DNA of 64,000 nucleotides, taken from the NCBI GenBank assembly GCA_947626065.1, contig CANQQT010000002.1, positions 1-64,000 of the forward strand, read 5' to 3'. The notes under the pieces are model-generated. The model saw only the letters and a program-made list of their open reading frames with translations. It searched no databases and was not told the origin of the DNA. The DNA comes from an uncultured Clostridia bacterium. Its GTDB lineage: Bacteria; Bacillota; Clostridia; Oscillospirales; CAG-272. Position numbers and translations under genes: made by a program. Below, piece by piece: positions 17,328 through 26,152 of this stretch; the first letter of the stretch is position 1; each line of letters starts with the position of its first letter.

Positions 17328-18155
17328 TTAGCCGAAAATCACGGCGAGGAGTCCCACAATCACGCAGTAGAAAGAGAAAATTTTAAAATCCGTTTTCTTT
17401 GAAATGTAAACGAGGAGCTTCATCGCAATCACGCCCGTCACCGCCGCCGCCGCCATGCCGCAGGCGTAGGAAGCGATATCGGAGGCAGGAACCGGGTTAC
17501 TTAACATATCGGGAATCTTGAAGACGTTGGCCCCCAGAATCGCCGGGATCGAGAGGATGAAGGAAAACTTGACGGCGAACTCACGGGAAAAGCCGCAGAG
17601 GCGGGCCCCCGTGATCGTCGAGCCGGAGCGGGAGAGCCCCGGCAGAATCGCGCAGAGCTGGCAGAGTCCGACGGCAAGGGCGTTTTTCGGCTTCATATCG
17701 TCGAGCTCCCGCGTTCCCTTGGAAATCCGGTCGGAGAGGAAGAGAACGACGCCGTTGAAAATCAGGATGCCGCCGACAATTTTCGTGTAGGAAGCGAGCG
17801 CCTCCACCGAATCGTTGAGGAAGACGGCGGCGACAAGGGGCAGCGTGGCGATCAGAAGGAAAAGCACCATGCGCTCCTTTTCGTCGTAATCCTTCAGCTT
17901 GAATTTCCCGTGAAACGCCTTCCCCAGCATCCGGAAAAAGGCGGGAATCAGCGGGAAGATATCTTTCCTATAGACAATCAGCACCGCGACGAGCGTGGCG
18001 AGATGAAGAAGAACCGTAAAGGTGAAATAATCGGCCTCAATGTCGGACATATGAAGCAGCCCCCGCGCAATGGCCAGGTGTCCCGAGCTTGAGACCGGAA
18101 GGAACTCCGTCAGTCCCTGAATGATTCCGAAGAAGATTGCAGATACTATATTCAA
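17328..18155 (-). CDS. uppP: Undecaprenyl-diphosphatase UppP (BacA family)
   Basis: UppP recycles undecaprenyl pyrophosphate to the monophosphate lipid carrier used in cell-wall synthesis and gives some bacitracin tolerance. The 275-residue polytopic membrane protein has both active-site signatures: LTEFLPVSSSGHLAIA near residue 15 and PGLSRSGSTITGARLCG near residue 165. The start appears to be a TTG at 18155-18153, since no ATG or GTG in frame fits and the family N-terminus begins there. The ribosome binding site is weak. The region upstream holds paired AT-rich -10-like elements shared with the divergent gene at 18258. Confidence 0.93.
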   Translation of the reverse strand: MNIVSAIFFGIIQGLTEFLPVSSSGHLAIARGLLHMSDIEADYFTFTVLLHLATLVAVLIVYRKDIFPLIPAFFRMLGKAFHGKFKLKDYDEKERMVLFLLIATLPLVAAVFLNDSVEALASYTKIVGGILIFNGVVLFLSDRISKGTRELDDMKPKNALAVGLCQLCAILPGLSRSGSTITGARLCGFSREFAVKFSFILSIPAILGANVFKIPDMLSNPVPASDIASYACGMAAAAVTGVIAMKLLVYISKKTDFKIFSFYCVIVGLLAVIFG

Positions 18156-18257
18156 TACCAGATACCATCACTTTCCGTTGTAAATTTGTTTTTTCGACCG
18201 GCTATTATATTATAATACCAGATTTTTTTAAAAATTACAAGAGGGCAAAGGGCTCCC

Positions 18258-18641
18258 ATGAAGAAAAAAGGAAAAGAAATTGCATTTTTTCTCCTCCTCG
18301 GCGGGGCGGCGGGCTTTTTAAACGGCTTCCTCGGCACCGGCGGAGGCATTCTCCTCCTCTTCGGTCTGCTTTTTTGGCGGAAAAAGGAAGGGGAAGAGGG
18401 AGAGGAGCGGGATCTTTTCGCCACCGTCGCCGCCGTCACGGCGGTGTTTTCCCTGATTTCCTCTTTCATCTATTTTGCCAAGGACTCTTTCCCTGTCGGG
18501 CAAGCGCTGAAATTCTGCCTCCCCGCGCTTGTCGGGGGAGCCGTCGGCGCATGGCTCCTCGACCGCGTCCCGGCCAACGTACCGAGAAAAATCTTCTCCG
18601 CCGTGACGCTTATCGCCGGGCTTCTGATGATTTTCCGGTAA
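18258..18641 (+). CDS. Short TauE/SafE-type membrane protein
   Basis: The 127-residue protein has four hydrophobic segments and the family loop GFLNGFLGTGGGILLLFGLL near its start. TauE/SafE (DUF81) exporters carry sulfite, sulfoacetate or other organic anions and are normally about 250 residues made of two such halves. This is a single half and may act as a dimer; the same half-size form is common in Clostridia, often as two adjacent genes, but here the neighbour gene is not a second half. A GAGGGCAAAGGG stretch precedes the ATG. The substrate is unknown. Confidence 0.8.
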   Translation: MKKKGKEIAFFLLLGGAAGFLNGFLGTGGGILLLFGLLFWRKKEGEEGEERDLFATVAAVTAVFSLISSFIYFAKDSFPVGQALKFCLPALVGGAVGAWLLDRVPANVPRKIFSAVTLIAGLLMIFR

Positions 18642-18646
18642 GGGCA

Positions 18647-19756
18647 TTACCCGCGCGGAGTCTTACATTCTCCCCTCATGAAGGAAAGAACCGTCTGATA
18701 GTCGCGGCTCCCCTCCTCCATGGGGACCGGTCGCCACTCGGTGTTGCGGCTTCCGGTATATTCGTAGACGGGAATGATGCGGGAATCCTCGTAGAGGATT
18801 TCCCCTTCACAGACCGTCAGAAGCTTCTGATAAATCACAGTGAACCGGTCGTCGGTGGGAGAGCCGCCGAAGATGAAATTGCCGAGGGAGTAGACGATGT
18901 CGGCCCCGTGATAAGTTTCAATCGGCTGAAGAACGTGGGGATGGTTGCCGATGACAAGGTCGGCCCCGGCGTCGACCAGCTTGCGGGAGGCCCGCACTCT
19001 CCATGCGTCGGGTTCGTATTTCCGTTCGGTTCCCCCGTGGTAGTAGATAATCTGATAGTCAGAGATCTTTTCAAGCTCGGCGAGCTTTCCCGAGAGGGCC
19101 ACCGTGCGATATTCTCCCCACATACCCGTCATATAGACGGCGATTTTCACCCCGTACTTTTCAAAAATCACCGGATGGTCGGAGTCGCCCCAGAGAACAC
19201 CGGCCTCCTCCAGCGCCTTTTTGGTATCCTCCGCCCCCGCCGTTCCGTAGTCGCCGCTGTGGTTGTTGGAGACCGAAACGGCCTCCACGCTTCCCGCCGT
19301 GAAAACCTGCGCGTTTTTCGCGGGGCTTTTATACCAATAGGCGGGGGAATAGTTCTTATAGACCTCGGTAAGGGGCCGGTCGGTAAAGACATTTTCGCAG
19401 TTTCCGACCGTGAAGTCGTCGGAGGAAAAAATATCGTACACTCCCGAGAAGAAGTGGGAGGGATCGACCGTCTCCGCTACGCCGTTGAAGGTTTTGGGGC
19501 CGGTTTTCCCTTTGAAGGAGGCGATCATGCAGTCCCCGACGAAGGAGAGCACGATGGTGTGAAGCGCCTGCGGAGGCTCCCATTCGGTCGGCTCCGCTCC
19601 GAGGTGAGGGGAAGCCTCCGGCTTCCCACCGTCGGGGGCAAGAGGCACCGCCGGACGGTCGACCGCATAGGCGACCGGATCGCTCGCCGTTCCGCATCCG
19701 AAAAAAACCGCGAGCAAAAGAGCGAGAAGAAGTGCCGCCGCAATTTTTCCCTTCAT
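18647..19756 (-). CDS. CapA/PgsA-family lipoprotein
   Basis: The 369-residue protein begins with a lipoprotein signal (LLALLLAVFFGC, lipobox FFGC) and is predicted to be anchored outside the membrane. The rest is a CapA-type metallophosphatase-like fold: SFVGDCMIAS at the N-terminus of the domain, VGNCENVFTD, SVSNNHSGDYG, YYHGGTERKY, GADLVIGNHPHVLQPIE and SLGNFIFGG, which carry the conserved Asp, Asn and His residues. Relatives take part in poly-gamma-glutamate or capsule production, but no capB/capC synthase genes are here, so the role is open. It ends 5 nt from the convergent TauE-like gene. Confidence 0.9.
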   Translation of the reverse strand: MKGKIAAALLLALLLAVFFGCGTASDPVAYAVDRPAVPLAPDGGKPEASPHLGAEPTEWEPPQALHTIVLSFVGDCMIASFKGKTGPKTFNGVAETVDPSHFFSGVYDIFSSDDFTVGNCENVFTDRPLTEVYKNYSPAYWYKSPAKNAQVFTAGSVEAVSVSNNHSGDYGTAGAEDTKKALEEAGVLWGDSDHPVIFEKYGVKIAVYMTGMWGEYRTVALSGKLAELEKISDYQIIYYHGGTERKYEPDAWRVRASRKLVDAGADLVIGNHPHVLQPIETYHGADIVYSLGNFIFGGSPTDDRFTVIYQKLLTVCEGEILYEDSRIIPVYEYTGSRNTEWRPVPMEEGSRDYQTVLSFMRGECKTPRG

Positions 19757-19841
19757 TTCCGTACCCCTTTCTCTTTTTGCCGTTTCCTCAAAGGCGGGAA
19801 GTCGAATCCGTCCCGCTCCTACTTAAGAGAAAGCGAAAAAG

Positions 19842-21161
19842 CTATCCTTCGATCTCCTCGAGTGAGAAATCCTCCCCGCCGTCCTCCGGCTCCTTTTTCT
19901 GAAAGACGGTTTCCCCGACGACGCTTTTGAAATCCGCCTCGGGATTCTGATAGAGAATGTTGAGAACCGAGAGATAATCGCGTAAAATTTCCCGTGGCGT
20001 CACCATCGTGTCGGCTCCCGTCCTGCTCAGGCACTCCTTGAGGAAGCTCGCCAGCTCCTCCTCCGTCACCCGGGGCTCCCAGCCGAAATTCATTCCGTGG
20101 AGCTTTGTAATCCTTGTGATCAGGGCGAAAAGCTCGTTGTCGGAGAGGCGGCGGAGACGGATCACCGGCCCCAGCATATCCCGGTATTCCCCGTTTCCGA
20201 AGCGGCCGTCGGCCAGACGGGAGCGGAGGGCTTCGTAGCTGAAGAGGCCCCGCCTTGTGTCCTCAAGAAAGGGCGGCGTCCCGCCGAGAAGGATTCCGAG
20301 CCCCGGAGCCCTTCCCTGAAGGGTGTCGTTGAACATCGAAAGAATCTTTTCGTAGTTGTTTTCCCGCCCGATCCGGTTGGGGATTTTATAGAGGTTGACG
20401 CACTCGTCGATGAAGACGATCAGGCCCTGATAGCCGATTTTCCGGACAAATTCCGCGTAGAGCTTGATGGTGTCGTACCAGTTGTCGTCGTTGATGATCG
20501 AGCCGACGCCGAGGTCGGCGCGCGCCTCCGTCTTCGTCGCATATTCCCCGCGAAGCCAGCGCATACAGCGGCTTTTTTCCTCCTCATCGTCTGAACAGGA
20601 GGCGCGGTAATACCTGTTCACCACCGCGGCGAAGTCAAAGCCTCCCACGTTATTTTCCAGCTCCCGCGACAGCGAGAAGACGCGGCGGGTCACCCCGTCC
20701 TCAAATTCCTTTGTGCCGGGGAGCGCACCGGAGGAGGCGACCTCCCCCTGCACGGAGGAGAGCCATTTGGCGATGATCTGCCCGAGCGCACCGCCCTCCG
20801 GCGAGGTCTTGGAGGCCATGTTGCGAATCAGCTCCCGGTAGGTGGCGATGCCGGTTCCCTTCCCACCGCAGATTCTTCTCTCAGGGGAGAGATCGCAGTC
20901 GGCGCAGATAAAGCCGCGCTCCAGCGCGTACCCCCGAATCAGCTGCATGAGAAAGCTCTTGCCGCTTCCGTATTTGCCGATGATAAAGCGCATCGAGGAG
21001 CCGCCGTCGCTCACCGTCTCAAGATCGGACAGAAGGGCTGCGATTTCGGCGTCCCGCCCGATGGCTATATAGGGCGCTCCCAGCCTCGGAACCACCCCCG
21101 CCGAAACCGACCCGATCAGGGAGGCAAGAATCCGTTTGGGTACCGTTATTTTTTCATCCAT
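19842..21161 (-). CDS. BrxD-like ATP-binding protein (BREX ATPase domain, DUF2791 type)
   Basis: The 439-residue protein is a STAND/AAA-like P-loop ATPase. Walker A is GKYGSGKS (residues 62-69) and Walker B LIVFIDECVNLY (D252-E253). It also has the arginine-rich mid region and ends in an acidic tail. Its length and its motifs (IGRDAEI near the start, SMRFIIGKYGSGKSFL) match what I remember of DUF2791 proteins, which include BrxD of BREX phage-defence systems. The start overlaps the end of the TerB-N gene by 16 nt, so the two are translationally coupled. In other bacteria this pair is usually accompanied by a large DEAD/DEAH helicase gene; none is present here. The function is unproven; a defence or DNA-stress role is inference. 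Confidence 0.82.
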   Translation of the reverse strand: MDEKITVPKRILASLIGSVSAGVVPRLGAPYIAIGRDAEIAALLSDLETVSDGGSSMRFIIGKYGSGKSFLMQLIRGYALERGFICADCDLSPERRICGGKGTGIATYRELIRNMASKTSPEGGALGQIIAKWLSSVQGEVASSGALPGTKEFEDGVTRRVFSLSRELENNVGGFDFAAVVNRYYRASCSDDEEEKSRCMRWLRGEYATKTEARADLGVGSIINDDNWYDTIKLYAEFVRKIGYQGLIVFIDECVNLYKIPNRIGRENNYEKILSMFNDTLQGRAPGLGILLGGTPPFLEDTRRGLFSYEALRSRLADGRFGNGEYRDMLGPVIRLRRLSDNELFALITRITKLHGMNFGWEPRVTEEELASFLKECLSRTGADTMVTPREILRDYLSVLNILYQNPEADFKSVVGETVFQKKEPEDGGEDFSLEEIEG

Positions 21162-23347
21162 TCTTCGATCTCCTCTCTGTAGTCCTCAAGGACTGCATAG
21201 CCCTCTCCCGTCGGCTCCACCGCCGTATCGGAAAGAACCTCGTAGAGCGTCTCGTTGATTTTGTCGCAAAGCGCGTCGGGGAGAAGATTCTCCCGTCTGG
21301 CGACGGCGCGGAAGGCGGGAAGGTCTCCCCCCAAAAGCGCGCCGAGGGCCTCCCGGACCGCCGCGTCTCCGTCGGCTTTTCCGCCGGTTTTCCCGGAGGT
21401 CTTTTTGTCGATCTTTTCGTCGGTTTCCCCGGCGGTCTTTTCGTCGACTCTTCTGCCGATTTCCCCGGCAGTCTCTTCATCGGCCCTTTCGCCGGTCTTT
21501 TCCCCGGCTTTCTCAGCGGTCTTTTCGCCGGTCATCCCGTCGGTTTTTTCGTCTGCCGTCTGCCGGAAGGCATCGGCGCCTTCTTCGGTCTGCGGATTTC
21601 CGTCGCTTGACGGTTTTCCGCTACTTGACGGATTTCCGCCGCTTTCTTCCCCTTCGACAAGAAGCTCTGTCGTCTCCCACGCCTTTTCCTCCAGCGCTTT
21701 TGCGTAGTCGAGGGAAAATTCGCTGTGCTCCGCCTCGTAGAGCTTTTCGTATTCCTTTGCCTCCTCCTCTTCCGGGGAGAGCTTTTTGGCCTCCCTTTTG
21801 AGGGGCGCGAAATATTCGTCGATCCCCTTTTTCAGGGGAAGGGCAAGGTCTGGCGTGTGAAAGCGGCTCCGGATACCGAGCAGAGACCGCACCTGATTTT
21901 CCGCATATTTGACGGTGTTGGTCACCATATACCGGAGCTCCACCGAACGGGAGCAGGAGAGATATTCCAGTCGGATTTCCCTTTTTATCGGATAGGAGCA
22001 GACCGCCCCCGCATAGGCGATTCTTTTCACCTTGGCGGGCACCATCGCGCCGCTTCCGATGGGCGCAAACACCGTCTGCTTCCTCTTCTCCGCCTGCCCC
22101 ACCGCGTAGAGGAAGGCGCCTTTGATATGCGTCTCAAACAAATCCTTCGTCTGCGGCGTGTAAAATTTTCCCTTCCGGAAATCGTAGCCGGAGGCATAGG
22201 CGAAGAGCGCCGAAGCAAAAGGAGAGGGGGAGGCCGGGTCATAGCCGACGTAAAACTCCTTGAGGGAGGCCTTTTCGGTAATGCTTCCGAGAAAATCTCC
22301 GTAGAGCTCCGCGGGCGGCGGAACGCGGTGAAGGAGACAATAATCGCAGAGCCATTCCGAGAGAATGCGGTCGAGATAGGGATAGGCCTTCCGATAGGCC
22401 CGCCAGAGGCTGCAAAGGAGCCTTGCCCCCTCCTCTCCCTTCACCCGATCGGGAAGGTTGAGAATTTCGTAGATAAAGAGGAGAAGGTAGGAATAGTCGA
22501 CCGGCGGATATTCCCCACCCCGGACAAGGCTTCGCCAATAGAAATAATAGGAGAGCTGCGGAGGGGAAAGCTGCACGTACTGCGGCGTATAGGAGAAGAA
22601 GGGAACCGGCGCGCAGGGGGAGCCGCTTTCCTCAAAATAGGCCTCGGCGTCGGATAGAAACCGGCTGTAAAAGGAATATCGACAAGGGGGGATATAGACC
22701 GAAACCTTGCGGATCAGCGGATTCCCCTCCGGCGAATATTCTAAAACCGGCGACTCCGGATCGGCCTCTGCCCTCCCCGGATTTGCGGCGCCTCCGAAAA
22801 GGGGCGTCCCCTCGCCAACCGGAAATCTTTCGACCGGCGCGGTCGCGGTTTTGCTTTCGGCCTTTTTCAGGGCCTCCCGCGCAAGGAGGAGACGGTTTTC
22901 GGCGCTTTTGCCGGGCGCGGGCGCCGTGGGAAGGCGTTCCCCGTCCTCCCGGTGGGACTCTTCCCCCACCGAAACCGAGACGGTCACCCCCTCCGCCTCT
23001 GGGGCGGCTGCACCTGCCGAAACCGAAACAGATACGCCAACCGAAACCGGAGTAGGCGCTTCCCCATCGGATGACGGTTCGGCGAGGTCTTGAAGAGAAA
23101 GTTTCTCTTGAGGGATCCTCTCATCGGCGGCAAAATCCCCGCCGTTTGATGAGGAAGCGGCGATTTCGCGCGAGGGGATGGCCTCTTCCTTTAAGGAGGC
23201 CTCGGCCTTTCCCTCTTGGGGGAAAAAAATTTCCACCGCCTCGGTATCGGAGGAGAAGGGGGCCCGGCCCTTGCGCTTGGGAAGCATTCCCTCAATATCC
23301 CAGAAGCTGTCGGCAAGGGAGAGCCTGTCGTCTCTCTTTTCCTTCAT
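21146..23347 (-). CDS. TerB-N/TerB-C domain protein
   Basis: The 733-residue protein is soluble. Residues 1-210 are low complexity with runs such as VSVGVSVSVSAG. A TerB-N domain follows (about 225-420: VSVYIPPCRYSFYSRF, QLSYYFYWRSLVRGGEY, YSYLLLFIYEILNLPD), then a middle region that binds the fold together. A tandem-repeat linker built on EKTAGE-like units covers about 596-657. The C-terminal TerB-C module (LPDALCDKINETLYEVLSD) closes the protein. TerB-N/C proteins were described by the Aravind group as parts of tellurite/stress-linked ATPase-helicase modules. Coupling to the BrxD-like gene supports a shared complex. Linker length probably varies between strains because of the repeats. Confidence 0.82.
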   Translation of the reverse strand: MKEKRDDRLSLADSFWDIEGMLPKRKGRAPFSSDTEAVEIFFPQEGKAEASLKEEAIPSREIAASSSNGGDFAADERIPQEKLSLQDLAEPSSDGEAPTPVSVGVSVSVSAGAAAPEAEGVTVSVSVGEESHREDGERLPTAPAPGKSAENRLLLAREALKKAESKTATAPVERFPVGEGTPLFGGAANPGRAEADPESPVLEYSPEGNPLIRKVSVYIPPCRYSFYSRFLSDAEAYFEESGSPCAPVPFFSYTPQYVQLSPPQLSYYFYWRSLVRGGEYPPVDYSYLLLFIYEILNLPDRVKGEEGARLLCSLWRAYRKAYPYLDRILSEWLCDYCLLHRVPPPAELYGDFLGSITEKASLKEFYVGYDPASPSPFASALFAYASGYDFRKGKFYTPQTKDLFETHIKGAFLYAVGQAEKRKQTVFAPIGSGAMVPAKVKRIAYAGAVCSYPIKREIRLEYLSCSRSVELRYMVTNTVKYAENQVRSLLGIRSRFHTPDLALPLKKGIDEYFAPLKREAKKLSPEEEEAKEYEKLYEAEHSEFSLDYAKALEEKAWETTELLVEGEESGGNPSSSGKPSSDGNPQTEEGADAFRQTADEKTDGMTGEKTAEKAGEKTGERADEETAGEIGRRVDEKTAGETDEKIDKKTSGKTGGKADGDAAVREALGALLGGDLPAFRAVARRENLLPDALCDKINETLYEVLSDTAVEPTGEGYAVLEDYREEIEEWMKK
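21375..21560 (-). repeat. Coding tandem repeat in the TerB-N/C gene linker
   Basis: Units of 12 or 24 bp centred on GTCTTTTCG / TTTCCCCGGC encode EKTAGE-like hexads and keep the reading frame. They lie between the central region and the TerB-C domain. Confidence 0.7.
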
Positions 23348-23525
23348 CGGCTCCCCTCCGTTCTTCCGTTTTTTTCGGTATTTCTTATCTTATTATTTTA
23401 CCACAGAAACGTCGGGCTGTCAATGGGAGAAAAAGTCGAAAATGCGGGACGCGCGTTTTTTCCGCGCTGTTTTTCGCATGGTATTTTTTCCCTTCCTTTT
23501 TTCGCGAAAGGCGAAAAGCCGCTAT

Positions 23526-24449
23526 TCAGTCAAAAACCTCTTTCAGCGCCGAAAGCTGTTCCCGCCTGCTCACCGAGGTAATCGGGAGAATCGAGGCGTC
23601 ATAGCCGGTGAGAATTTTGAGAAGGAGGCAGGCCTGCGTTGACTTACCGGAGGCCTTCGCCTCGGCAGAAAGCTCTTCCCAGAGCCTGTCGTTTTCGCGG
23701 TTCCCGTACCGTTTTCTCAGCGTTTCGGTCAGCGCCCCGGCCGCACGCTTTTCAAAATATCCCTTCGCCGTCGCGCCGTAGGGGATAAAGGTCATGCCGG
23801 TCTTACGGAAAAGCGACAGATCGGCGTCCTCAAAGAGCACCAGCGTCGGATCGGGAAGCGCCGGGCAACCGGGATTTTCTTTGGCGGGTGACCAGCGGTT
23901 CGACACGGCGGAAAAGCCGGTAATTCCCTTCTCTTTTGCATAGGCGTCGGCCTCTTCGAGCCGGGCGGCGCTGTAATTGGAGGCCCCGTAGAAGCGGAGC
24001 AGTCCCTCCTTTTTCAGCTCCTCCATCCACGTAAGGATCTCCCCGATCGGAAGGGTCGGGTCGTCTCTGTGGAGCCAGTAGAAATCCACCGTTTCAAGCC
24101 CCAGCGTCCGCAGGCTTTCCTGAAGGTCGTGCCGGATGCAGTCCTTTCTCACCCGCGACACACTCCGGTCGGAAAAGGAATAGTGGCCGCCCTTGGTGGC
24201 GATCACTACCCGTCCCTTGGCCCCTCGGGAGGAGAGCCAGCGCCCTAAAATTTTCTCGCTTATATTCTCGCCGTGGGGCAGCCATCGACCGTAAACGGCG
24301 GCGGTATCGAGAAAATTCCCGCCGAAATCGCGGTATTCGTCAAGAATACGGAAGGACTCCTCCTCGGTGAGGGAATCGCCGAATTTGTCGGCGCCGAGGC
24401 AAACGGGAGATACGATAAGCTCGGTTTTCTCTATTTTGAACGCTTTCAT
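23526..24449 (-). CDS. Aldo/keto reductase
   Basis: This is a cytoplasmic NAD(P)H-dependent oxidoreductase with the AKR (beta/alpha)8 barrel, 307 residues. The catalytic tetrad is visible: Asp in NFLDTAAVYG, Tyr of the same motif, Lys in VIATKGGHY and His in YWLHRDDP. The late segments GASNYSAAR and PITSVSRREQL fit the family. It has its own upstream region and lies about 180 bp upstream of the TerB-N/C gene on the same strand; whether they are co-transcribed is unclear. The substrate cannot be inferred. The start at 24449 follows AGGCGGAG. Confidence 0.9.
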   Translation of the reverse strand: MKAFKIEKTELIVSPVCLGADKFGDSLTEEESFRILDEYRDFGGNFLDTAAVYGRWLPHGENISEKILGRWLSSRGAKGRVVIATKGGHYSFSDRSVSRVRKDCIRHDLQESLRTLGLETVDFYWLHRDDPTLPIGEILTWMEELKKEGLLRFYGASNYSAARLEEADAYAKEKGITGFSAVSNRWSPAKENPGCPALPDPTLVLFEDADLSLFRKTGMTFIPYGATAKGYFEKRAAGALTETLRKRYGNRENDRLWEELSAEAKASGKSTQACLLLKILTGYDASILPITSVSRREQLSALKEVFD

Positions 24450-24706
24450 GAAGACTCCGCCTTTCTAACCGGAAAGTAGCGGCTTTCCGCCTCCGGCCCT
24501 GTCCCTATGATACCATAAAATCCCCCGTCTGTCAACCTTTCGCGCCGGCCCCGGGCGGGGGTCTTCTCGCCTTTTTTCCTCTTTTTAGAGAAATTCGAGA
24601 TTCTTCGGGCGAAGCTTTCTGTGAGCTTTTGGGGGCCTCTTTCGGGAAAGCGTTTCCGGGAAGCCCAGACTTTTTTCCGGGATTTTCTCTTTTTTTCAAA
24701 AAGGTC

Positions 24707-24735
24707 TTGCATTTTCTTATAAAAAGGGTTATAAT
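24707..24735 (+). promoter_or_regulatory. Promoter of the thiamin operon
   Basis: TTGCAT at 24707-24712 and TATAAT at 24730-24735, spaced 17 bp, stand about 20 bp before the riboswitch. Confidence 0.85.
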
Positions 24736-24755
24736 AAAAAGGTACAAAAACGAAC

Positions 24756-24842
24756 GCGGGGGAGCCTGTAAACAGGCTGAGAGGAAGGTATGACCTTCGA
24801 CCCTTCCACCTGATTTGGATCATGCCAACGTAGGGATGCGGA
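24756..24842 (+). ncRNA. TPP riboswitch (THI element)
   Basis: The conserved TPP aptamer parts are present in order: GGGGGAGCC with its pairing arm, CTGAGAGGAAGG, CGACCCTTCCACCTGAT, GGATCATGCCAACG and TAGGGATGCGG. The element lies between a strong promoter and thiS, so thiamin pyrophosphate should shut off the whole thi operon. Confidence 0.97.
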
Positions 24843-24861
24843 AAAACCGGAATCGAAACAG

Positions 24862-24895
24862 GCGGGGCGTCGTGCGGCGGCCCGCGCTCTTTTTT
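24862..24895 (+). terminator. Probable riboswitch expression-platform terminator
   Basis: Just after the aptamer a GC-rich stem (GCGGG 24862-24866 with CCCGC 24881-24885, inner pairs and a bulge) is followed by GCTCTTTTTT. Control by premature termination is likely. The following 190 bp up to thiS look empty. Confidence 0.6.
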
Positions 24896-25086
24896 GAGGG
24901 CTTTCCTTCCGCGCACAGAGCCGCGAAACACAAAATTTCCCACGAACCCTGCACGGCATCAGGCACAGGGGAACAAAGTGTAAAAGGCCCCCACGCCGAA
25001 AAGCAAGGCCTCCTGTCGTCAGACCCGAACCGTAAACCGCAAAATTCCCCGGATTTTTCCTCCGGTTTTTATGAAAGGACCCCGTT

Positions 25087-25281
25087 ATGGTAAAAATCAA
25101 CGGCATTTCTTACGACCTCGCCGGGAAAACTGTCGCCGACTATCTTGCCGGAACCGACTTCGGCCCGAACCGCATCGCCGTCGAGAGAAACGGCGTCATC
25201 GTCCGACGCGCCGACTATGCCTCAACCGTCCTCAACGACGGGGACGTCGTCGAAATCGTCCGTTTTGTCGGGGGCGGCTGA
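25087..25281 (+). CDS. thiS: Sulfur carrier protein ThiS
   Basis: ThiS is a ubiquitin-fold protein whose C-terminal glycine is converted to a thiocarboxylate and gives sulfur to the thiazole of thiamin. It has 64 residues, with the N-terminal [11 protein letters not shown] strand, the [15 protein letters not shown] segment and the required C-terminal GGG. AAAGGA upstream of the ATG is the ribosome binding site. It opens the operon and is followed after 85 bp by thiG. The activating adenylyltransferase ThiF, usually next in clostridial operons, is absent from this one. Confidence 0.95.
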   Translation: MVKINGISYDLAGKTVADYLAGTDFGPNRIAVERNGVIVRRADYASTVLNDGDVVEIVRFVGGG

Positions 25282-25366
25282 GCCGCTGAATGCCCGCCGG
25301 GAAAAGGCCTCTAAAAAGGGGCGCCCGGCCAAAGAATCCGAAATCCACTTGAAAGAAGAGAAGACT

Positions 25367-26140
25367 ATGCAGACAAACGATACCCTCCGCCTCGGCGGAA
25401 AGGAATTTTCCTCCCGCTTCATTTTAGGCTCCGGAAAATATTCCATGAAGCTGATTGAAGCGGCCGTGCGTGACGCCGGTGCCGAAATCGTCACCCTTGC
25501 CGTCCGCCGTGCCAACACCCGCGAGCAGGAAAACATCCTCGACTTTATCCCCAAAACCGTCACGCTTTTACCGAACACCTCCGGAGCGAGAAACGCCGAG
25601 GAGGCGGTGCGCATCGCCCGGCTGGCGAGGGAGCTCGGGTGCGGGGACTTCGTGAAAATCGAAATCATGCGGGACAGCAAATATCTGCTCCCCGACAACG
25701 CCGAAACGGTCAAGGCGACCGAAATTCTCGCCAAAGAGGGCTTTACCGTCCTCCCCTATATGTTCCCGGATCTGAACGTCGCGCGGGATCTTGAGAGCGC
25801 CGGGGCCGCCGCCGTCATGCCGCTGGCTTCTCCCATCGGCTCAAACCGGGGCCTTGCGGCGGGGGATTTCATTCAGATTCTCATCGACGAAATCTCCCTT
25901 CCCATCATCGTGGACGCCGGCATCGGCTGTCCTTCTCAGGCCTGCCGGGCGATGGAAATGGGGGCCGCCGCCGTCATGGCCAACACCGCCCTCGCCACCG
26001 CCGGGGATCTTGCGGGGATGGCCGCCGCCTTCCGTTTAGCCATTGAGGCAGGCCGAAAGGCTTACCTTGCCGGGTTGGGCCGGGTACTGAGCCGCGGCGC
26101 TTCCTCCTCCGACCCGCTGACCGGATTTTTGCGCGATTGA
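25367..26140 (+). CDS. thiG: Thiazole synthase ThiG
   Basis: ThiG forms the thiazole phosphate ring from 1-deoxy-D-xylulose 5-phosphate, dehydroglycine and ThiS thiocarboxylate. The 257-residue TIM-barrel protein starts [18 protein letters not shown]. The Schiff-base lysine lies in [11 protein letters not shown], and the phosphate-binding elements are [12 protein letters not shown] and [12 protein letters not shown]. The ATG at 25367 follows GAAAGAAGAGAAG; the open frame upstream runs over thiS in another frame and is not coding. thiH begins 12 nt after the stop, which suits the known ThiG-ThiH complex. Confidence 0.96.
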   Translation: MQTNDTLRLGGKEFSSRFILGSGKYSMKLIEAAVRDAGAEIVTLAVRRANTREQENILDFIPKTVTLLPNTSGARNAEEAVRIARLARELGCGDFVKIEIMRDSKYLLPDNAETVKATEILAKEGFTVLPYMFPDLNVARDLESAGAAAVMPLASPIGSNRGLAAGDFIQILIDEISLPIIVDAGIGCPSQACRAMEMGAAAVMANTALATAGDLAGMAAAFRLAIEAGRKAYLAGLGRVLSRGASSSDPLTGFLRD

Positions 26141-26152
26141 GAGGGGCTTTTC

